A stretch of 10,382 nucleotides of DNA, from assembly GCA_046303515.1 (NCBI GenBank), contig JBKCGI010000091.1:1-10382 (forward strand), given 5' to 3'. The notes beneath the pieces were generated by a model. The model was not told the origin of the DNA. It did not search any database and saw only the letters and a program-made list of their open reading frames with translations. The stretch comes from M2408 sp046303515. GTDB lineage: Bacteria > Bacteroidota > Bacteroidia > Flavobacteriales_D > Crocinitomicaceae. The position numbers were made by a program, and so were the translations under genes. Position 1 is the stretch's first letter. Each line of letters opens with the position of its first letter. Shown in pieces: positions 6,275 to 10,382 of this stretch.

Positions 6275-6282
6275 CAAAGATA
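6275..6282 (-). promoter_or_regulatory. -7 element of the glyA promoter
   Basis: On the minus strand TATCTTTG matches the Bacteroidota -7 consensus TAnnTTTG exactly and lies 23 bases before the glyA ATG. The -33 position is not a clear TTTG. The predicted leader is about 17 bases, which leaves no room for a folded riboswitch. Confidence 0.65.
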
Positions 6283-6377
6283 TAAAATTTCAATAGAAAA
6301 ACGGAGAATGCATTATGGAAAATTCCTAATTTGATGTTTTGATTTCTGAATTAATATGACGAATTGAAAAAAATTCA

Positions 6378-6385
6378 TAGATTTG
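6378..6385 (+). promoter_or_regulatory. -7 element of the MFS transporter promoter
   Basis: TAGATTTG matches TAnnTTTG exactly and lies 20 bases before the ATG at 6406. Nineteen bases upstream is TATG, three of four matches to TTTG. It sits inside the longer open frame that starts at TTG 6364, which argues for the ATG start. Together with the glyA -7 element it makes a divergent promoter region of about 150 bases. Confidence 0.6.
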
Positions 6386-6405
6386 AACTTGATATTTCAA
6401 ATAAA

Positions 6406-7755
6406 ATGGAAAAAGGCAACAAAAAAATAATTCGCGGTTGGGTCATGTATGATTGGGCAAACTCTGTCTACAATTTAGTGATTTCCTCAGCGATTTTCCC
6501 GATTTTTTATGATTTGGTTACCAAAAACAATTACATCCAAAGAAATGGAATTGCAAAAATCAAAGATATTCCTGAAGGCACAAACATAACGGTAGATTTT
6601 TTTGGCGCAGAAGTTTCTTCATCCGTCTTATTTTCCTACGTTTTGTCTGCATCATTCCTGATGGTTTCCTTTTTGTCGCCTTTACTTTCAGGTGTTGCCG
6701 ATTATTCAGGAAGTAAAAAACGTTTCATGCAATTTTTCTGCTATTTCGGAGCCTTAGCCTGTATGTCCTTGTTCTTTTTTGACCCAATTCGCTTGGAACT
6801 TGGAATGTTATCTGTTTTCTTAGCAAGTATTGGTTTCTGGAATAGTTTGGTTTTTTATAACGCTTTTTTACCTGAAATTGCTGAACCAAAAGATCACGAT
6901 AAAATTTCAGCACGTGGTTTTTCAATGGGATATTTTGGATCAATGACTTTACTTGTGGTTTGTCTTGCAATTGTTATGTCAGTTCCTAATGAAGTTGAAA
7001 CAAAAACCAATGCGATGCGCTACTGTTTCATATTAGTTGGTGTTTGGTGGATTGGATTCAGTCAATTTACATACCGAGTTTTACCTCACAATGTCTACAA
7101 TAAAAAAGTGGAAAAAGGAATTTTATGGCGAGGATTTAAAGAATTGAGAATAGTTTTTGGAGAATTCAGAAAAACGTATCGCTTAAAACGTTATTTAACT
7201 GCATTTTTCTTTTTTAACACTGGCGTTCAAACCGTAATGTTGATGGCAACAATTTTTGCAAACAAAGAAATTGCTTGGCCTGGAGGAAATGGTTCAACAG
7301 GTCTAATTATTGCCATTTTACTAATTCAAATTTTGGGTGCTGCAGGAGCATTTATCATGTCTCGCCTATCTCAAAAAATTGGAAATATTCAAACTTTAAT
7401 TTTATCTGTTTGCATTTGGATTGCCTTATGCTGCGCTGCCTATGTGGTGCGCACTCCAGTTCAATTTTATTTGCTAGCTTCAGGTGTAGGTTTAGTAATG
7501 GGAGGCGTTCAAGCGATGGCTCGTTCAACTTACTCGAAATATTTACCAGAAACAACTGATCACGCAAGTTATTTCTCTTTTTACGACGTGACCGAAAAAA
7601 TTGGTATCGTACTCGGAACATTTTTCTTTGGTTTTGTAGAAGCTTGGACTGGGTCAATTCGTTATTCTGTAATTTCTGTGGCAGTGTTTTTTGTTGTTGG
7701 ATTGCTGATGTTGTTTAGAGTGCCGAAAGAGGAGAGAGTTTTGAATGATGAGTGA
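6406..7755 (+). CDS. MFS transporter, UMF1/Atg22-like family
   Basis: This is a 449-residue inner-membrane protein with about 12 hydrophobic segments, as for the major facilitator superfamily. The N-terminal signature GWVMYDWANSVYNLVI (11-26) is diagnostic for the UMF1 group, related to the yeast vacuolar amino acid effluxer Atg22. SPLLSGVADYSGSKKR (91-106) is the loop 2-3 motif. Near the C-terminus MARSTYSKYLPE and FYDVTEKIGIVLGT are further conserved pieces. The substrate of bacterial members is not established, as far as I know. The start is set at ATG 6406, because a -7 element at 6378-6385 lies inside the longer frame and the family normally begins shortly before the GWVMYDWAN motif. It is divergent from glyA; that proximity alone does not prove an amino acid substrate. 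No clear terminator follows. Confidence 0.92.
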   Translation: MEKGNKKIIRGWVMYDWANSVYNLVISSAIFPIFYDLVTKNNYIQRNGIAKIKDIPEGTNITVDFFGAEVSSSVLFSYVLSASFLMVSFLSPLLSGVADYSGSKKRFMQFFCYFGALACMSLFFFDPIRLELGMLSVFLASIGFWNSLVFYNAFLPEIAEPKDHDKISARGFSMGYFGSMTLLVVCLAIVMSVPNEVETKTNAMRYCFILVGVWWIGFSQFTYRVLPHNVYNKKVEKGILWRGFKELRIVFGEFRKTYRLKRYLTAFFFFNTGVQTVMLMATIFANKEIAWPGGNGSTGLIIAILLIQILGAAGAFIMSRLSQKIGNIQTLILSVCIWIALCCAAYVVRTPVQFYLLASGVGLVMGGVQAMARSTYSKYLPETTDHASYFSFYDVTEKIGIVLGTFFFGFVEAWTGSIRYSVISVAVFFVVGLLMLFRVPKEERVLNDE

Positions 7756-7757
7756 TG

Positions 7758-7777
7758 TCACGATAGCCATCAGGAGA
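7758..7777. repeat. Degenerate palindrome-like element after the MFS gene
   Basis: TCACGATAGCCATCAGGAGA begins 3 bases after the TGA stop. It resembles a decayed copy of the palindrome TCCCGATAGCTATCGGGA that I recall as frequent in Bacteroidota spacers; several paired positions are lost. The assignment rests on memory and is weak. Confidence 0.3.
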
Positions 7778-7815
7778 TAAATTATAAACTGCCATAAAGA
7801 TTCAGAATTTTTTCT

Positions 7816-7823
7816 TAGTTTTG
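7816..7823 (+). promoter_or_regulatory. -7 element of the Asp-box protein gene
   Basis: TAGTTTTG matches TAnnTTTG exactly and lies 22 bases before the ATG at 7846. No TTTG is found 19 bases upstream. It suggests transcription separate from the MFS gene. Confidence 0.5.
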
Positions 7824-7845
7824 TTTAACATCAAGCTTAAACGCA

Positions 7846-9360
7846 ATGCATCAAAAACTACTGCTTATTCTCTTTTTGTGCAAAATTCTTGTCGGCTTAT
7901 CACAGTCTGATCTGCCAACGGACAGCATTCGGAAAAAACTCATAGAAAGGGATATTCTGTGCGAAAGCGATAATGTAGGTTTTTTTGTGCACTTCAATAA
8001 GGATACCATGTTATTGGGAGGATACCTTTATGATAGCTGTCGTTACATTTTAAAAAATAATTTAATCCTTCAAAGTTTTGATGGAGGAAAGTCTTGGAAT
8101 AAAAAGTACTTTCAAGGTAACGGACAAATTAGGGGCTTTCATTATACTAAAAATGGAATGGTTTGGATGGGCTGCACAGACAACTTAATTCATTTTTCGA
8201 CAGATTTCGGTTCCAGTTGGTCCATCAAAGCAAATCCCTTTAAGAAAAAAGATAGGGTTATATCGCTTTACATGGTGGATTCGCTTTATGGGCTTGCAGG
8301 TTCGTCTCACAATCAGTTAGTAATGACCAAAGATAATTGGAAAACCAGCAAGAGTATCGAAACACACTTTGATCAAAATTATCGCAAACCATTATTTAGC
8401 CAGACATATAACACAATTAACAAAGTCCAAGTTTTGGATTCCTTGATTTTAGTGAAAGAACAAAACCAGGTATTTTACTCCGGATTGAACCGAATTCAAT
8501 GGAAAAAATTCAACATACCAGTGACTGATTTTCAGGTGAATCAGCAAAATAAAACCATTCAGCTATTTTCCATCAATAAGATTTATACACTCAATTCAAA
8601 ACTGGATTTGCTCCATATTGTTTATGTTAAAAGAATTCAACGTTATCATCCAGAGAATTTATCAGTGAAGCTGGATTTATCATCTTTCTTTTCTGCCGGC
8701 ATCAAATCTGTAGAGGTAAAATCCGTTAAATATAAATACTTAAAATCAATAAGGACCTGCATGGGAAGATATCGTATTTATGACGATGAAAACTACGTAA
8801 TTCCACTCCAGGACAGTACAAAACTTCTTTCTATTTTAAGTTCTTACGAGCAGCATACAAAACCCAACCTTTCCTTTCAATTCTCGGAACAAGATTATCT
8901 GGATTATGAACAATATTATAACCTTAGAATCAAAGGAGCCAAACATCAAAAACATTGGTATGTGGCCAAAGCAGACATCAATCATCCTTACTACCAAAAT
9001 CCAAAAGAGACTATATCGAATTGCACAAATACTTTGCTGGATTCCATTTATTTTTATGACATCAGCGAAGAATTCTTATCTCAAAATAAAAATCATATTG
9101 ACATTCAACTTATTAACCAGCAAAATGACACCTTAATGGTTAGCAACGCTTATGGTTTAAATTCAGGATTTCCTTGGGTGTATTTTTTCAAAAGAAAACG
9201 CATGGATGTTTATGATGAGCAAATTAATCGCTTTCTTTTATCATTTTTACCCAAAGAGCACCAAAATTCTCTCTTCTTTGGAGAATTGATTTTTAGGATT
9301 ATTGAAGAAATGATCATTAGTGAATACAAGTTTGAGAAACCTGAAGAAATAATGAAATAA
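7846..9360 (+). CDS. Exported protein with Asp-box (BNR-like) repeats, function unknown
   Basis: The protein has 504 residues. It starts with a signal peptide (MHQKLLLILFLCKILVGLSQ, probable cleavage after about residue 19), so it is likely periplasmic or outer-membrane associated. Residues 45-170 hold beta-propeller-type repeats with Asp-box motifs: SFDGGKSW (77-84), STDFGSSW (118-125) and a degenerate TKDNWKTS (161-168). This pattern is seen in sialidase/BNR and Ycf48-like propellers. The motifs mark the fold, not an activity, and no sialidase catalytic residues can be assigned. Residues from about 200 to the end, including SEQDYLDYEQYYNLRI near residue 350, are not recognised. There is no Por secretion C-terminal domain. 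Codon choice looks more mixed than in neighbouring genes (more CTG, ATC, CGG by eye), possibly a sign of lineage-specific acquisition. It is convergent with a pseudogene. Confidence 0.8.
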   Translation: MHQKLLLILFLCKILVGLSQSDLPTDSIRKKLIERDILCESDNVGFFVHFNKDTMLLGGYLYDSCRYILKNNLILQSFDGGKSWNKKYFQGNGQIRGFHYTKNGMVWMGCTDNLIHFSTDFGSSWSIKANPFKKKDRVISLYMVDSLYGLAGSSHNQLVMTKDNWKTSKSIETHFDQNYRKPLFSQTYNTINKVQVLDSLILVKEQNQVFYSGLNRIQWKKFNIPVTDFQVNQQNKTIQLFSINKIYTLNSKLDLLHIVYVKRIQRYHPENLSVKLDLSSFFSAGIKSVEVKSVKYKYLKSIRTCMGRYRIYDDENYVIPLQDSTKLLSILSSYEQHTKPNLSFQFSEQDYLDYEQYYNLRIKGAKHQKHWYVAKADINHPYYQNPKETISNCTNTLLDSIYFYDISEEFLSQNKNHIDIQLINQQNDTLMVSNAYGLNSGFPWVYFFKRKRMDVYDEQINRFLLSFLPKEHQNSLFFGELIFRIIEEMIISEYKFEKPEEIMK

Positions 9361-9373
9361 ATTTCACTCTTGT

Positions 9374-9735
9374 TTAATCCAGACAACGCTCATTATGAGC
9401 ATCAAAACCTGCCTTCAGTAAATCTTTTATTCCTTGACTTTGGATTTGTTTATCGGATATAATTTCAATGTAACGAGAGATTTTTCCAGTTCCTTGTAAT
9501 ATGTTCTCGGGATCGGGTATTGACACACCATAGGCAAAACCCAATTTTATAACTCTCTGAGAAGGAATCAAGTTACAAATCATTTCTTTCTAGCCTTGAC
9601 CGTAACAATAAGCCACCATCTTTGTGGATAATTAATTTGCTCTTAAATTTCAGAAATTATTTCTCGAAGAAAAAGCGCACGTTTTCGCACTGTTGCATTA
9701 TAGGAAGACAAAAAAAGCTGTAATGGTCAAGACAT
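9374..9735 (-). pseudogene. Decayed DUF1801 family gene (frameshift and several nonsense codons)
   Basis: The 3' part reads cleanly from MICNLIPSQRVIKLGF through SIPDPENILQGTGKISRYIE to LLKAGFDAHNERC, the C-terminal half of a DUF1801 (YdhG-like) domain. Upstream in the same frame, before a TAG at 9590-9592, is LSTKMVAYCYGQG, which continues the family pattern. Beyond an in-frame TAA (9632-9634) homology moves to the adjacent frame: NATVRKRALFLREIISEI, a TAA at 9643-9645, then EQIN. That frame goes back to an ATG at 9735 with a TGA two codons later. Total span equals about 120 codons, a normal family length. The picture is a gene inactivated by one frameshift near 9631-9642 and at least two nonsense codons, not a short real gene. 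The family function is unknown. Family assignment is from memory of its conserved motifs. Confidence 0.75.
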
Positions 9736-9752
9736 GATTGGTAAAATTAAAA

Positions 9753-9780
9753 AATCCTCCCAAAACGAATTGAGAGGATT
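9753..9780 (-). terminator. Intrinsic terminator of gcvT
   Basis: AATCCTC (9753-9759) pairs with GAGGATT (9774-9780). Inside, after a one-base mismatch, CAA pairs with TTG around a 6-base loop. On the minus strand the stem runs straight into TTTTAATTTT. It lies 55 bases beyond the gcvT stop codon, in the right orientation, and separates gcvT from the DUF1801 remnant. Confidence 0.8.
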
Positions 9781-9816
9781 CTCTTATATAAATAAGTGTT
9801 TTTTTTAAAAAAAGTA

Positions 9817-9835
9817 AACTGAGCGTAGTCGAAGT
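9817..9835 (-). repeat. CTTCGACTACGCTCAG intergenic motif at the gcvT stop
   Basis: On the minus strand the gcvT stop codon TAA is followed at once by ACTTCGACTACGCTCAGTTT. I recall CTTCGACTACGCTCAG and close variants as very common short spacer sequences in Flavobacteriia and other Bacteroidota. Only one copy is in the window, so repeat status rests on that knowledge. Confidence 0.55.
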
Positions 9836-10382
9836 TTATTTCTTGTAAAAAGGCAATTTCACCACTTTCGCTTTCAAACCTTTTTCACGCACTTCAATGA
9901 AAATTTCAGAATCCAAAGCAGCAAATTCAGTTGTAACGTATGCCAAACCGATTGCAATTTTCATAGATGGAGACATTGTTCCAGAAGTAACTTTTCCTAT
10001 TTCGCTTCCAGAAGCATCTAAAACACGGTAATCGTGACGAGGAATTCCTCTATCAATCATTTCGAAAGCTACCAATTTACGAGAAACACCTGCCTCTTTT
10101 TGTGCTTTTAATCTATCTGAATCAATGAAATCTTTCGTGAATTTTGTAATCCATCCTAAACCAGCTTCCAAAGGAGAAGTTGTGTCGTCGATATCGTTTC
10201 CGTAAAGGCAGAATCCCATTTCCAAACGCAAAGTATCTCTCGCCGCTAAACCAATTGGTTTGATTCCGAAAGAAGCTCCTGCTTCGAATACTTTATCCCA
10301 TACTTGTTTCACTTCTGAATTTTTGCAATAAATTTCAAAACCTCCTGAACCAGTATATCCAGTTGCAGAGATGATTACGTGT
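9836..10382 (-). CDS. gcvT: Aminomethyltransferase, glycine cleavage system T protein (C-terminal half, cut by the window edge)
   Basis: GcvT transfers the aminomethyl carbon from lipoylated GcvH to tetrahydrofolate, giving 5,10-methylene-THF and ammonia. The visible 181 residues are roughly the last half of a protein usually about 360 long. They open with VIISATGYTGSGGFEIYC (the conserved YTGxxGFE motif), then GLAARDTLRLEMGFCLYGND and SPLEAGLGWITK. The C-terminal barrel domain follows, with DRGIPRHDYRV and GKVTSGTMSPSMKIAIGLAYV, and the protein ends KLPFYKK at the TAA (9836-9838). The N-terminal folate-binding domain lies beyond the right edge. A GTG at 10312 is internal, not the start. A spacer motif follows the stop directly, then a terminator at 9753-9780. 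GlyA, on the same strand about 3.6 kb away, uses the same cofactor pool. Confidence 0.97.
   Translation of the reverse strand, partial: HVIISATGYTGSGGFEIYCKNSEVKQVWDKVFEAGASFGIKPIGLAARDTLRLEMGFCLYGNDIDDTTSPLEAGLGWITKFTKDFIDSDRLKAQKEAGVSRKLVAFEMIDRGIPRHDYRVLDASGSEIGKVTSGTMSPSMKIAIGLAYVTTEFAALDSEIFIEVREKGLKAKVVKLPFYKK

Noticed and set aside
6252..6293. An in-frame upstream ATG adding 14 residues to GlyA
   Set aside because: It lies upstream of the exact -7 element TATCTTTG, and MLAEKITD is a usual-looking GlyA N-terminus.
6364..6405. A TTG start adding 14 residues to the MFS protein
   Set aside because: The segment contains the exact -7 element TAGATTTG and the family begins shortly before GWVMYDWAN.
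6252..6405. A glycine, THF or other riboswitch between glyA and the MFS gene
   Set aside because: Predicted leaders on both sides are only about 15-20 bases, too short for an aptamer, and no terminator hairpin is present.
9374..9583. A real 69-residue gene starting at ATG 9583
   Set aside because: It is only the C-terminal half of a DUF1801 domain, and the rest of the domain is recognisable upstream behind nonsense codons and a frame change.
1..10382. An undescribed multi-gene system such as defence, toxin-antitoxin or a biosynthetic cluster
   Set aside because: Almost all genes are recognised core functions in single-gene or ribosomal units; the only unknown, the Asp-box protein, has no co-oriented partner apart from the MFS gene and there is no mobile element nearby.

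Overview
The window comes from an AT-rich genome of the phylum Bacteroidota, most likely class Flavobacteriia, order Flavobacteriales; the family cannot be fixed from the sequence alone. Three things point there: the gene block cinA-rpmB-rpmG-DUF4295-ftsY, which I know from flavobacterial genomes; the lack of Shine-Dalgarno sequences before nearly all starts; and repeated matches to the Bacteroidota promoter -7 element TAnnTTTG a short way upstream of start codons.

Layout, left to right. Positions 1-2564 (minus strand) hold a translation and protein-targeting block: cinA, rpmB (bL28), rpmG (bL33), a 50-residue DUF4295 gene and the 5' part of ftsY, which runs off the left edge. A promoter lies just upstream of rpmB. 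A strong terminator-like hairpin sits between DUF4295 and ftsY and ends only 17 bases before the ftsY start. Positions 2637-4368 (plus strand) hold a DUF4197 exported protein and a nucleoside phosphorylase of the uridine phosphorylase type. Positions 4427-6282 (minus strand) hold a small HMA-type metal-binding protein and glyA, with a glyA terminator and a glyA -7 element. Positions 6378-9360 (plus strand) hold a UMF1-family MFS transporter and an exported protein with Asp-box (BNR-like) repeats. Positions 9374-9735 (minus strand) are a decayed DUF1801 gene. The right edge (9753-10382, minus strand) is the 3' half of gcvT with its terminator.

Functionally this is mostly core chromosome: translation, NAD salvage, nucleoside salvage and one-carbon metabolism. 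GlyA and GcvT act on the same serine/glycine/tetrahydrofolate pool, although they are separate transcription units here. I see no CRISPR array, tRNA, rRNA, insertion sequence, phage gene or defence system, and no convincing undescribed multi-gene system. The most unusual signals are in the spacers: several short repeat-like sequences begin at or just after stop codons, there is a possible ftsY attenuator, and there is a clear pseudogene.
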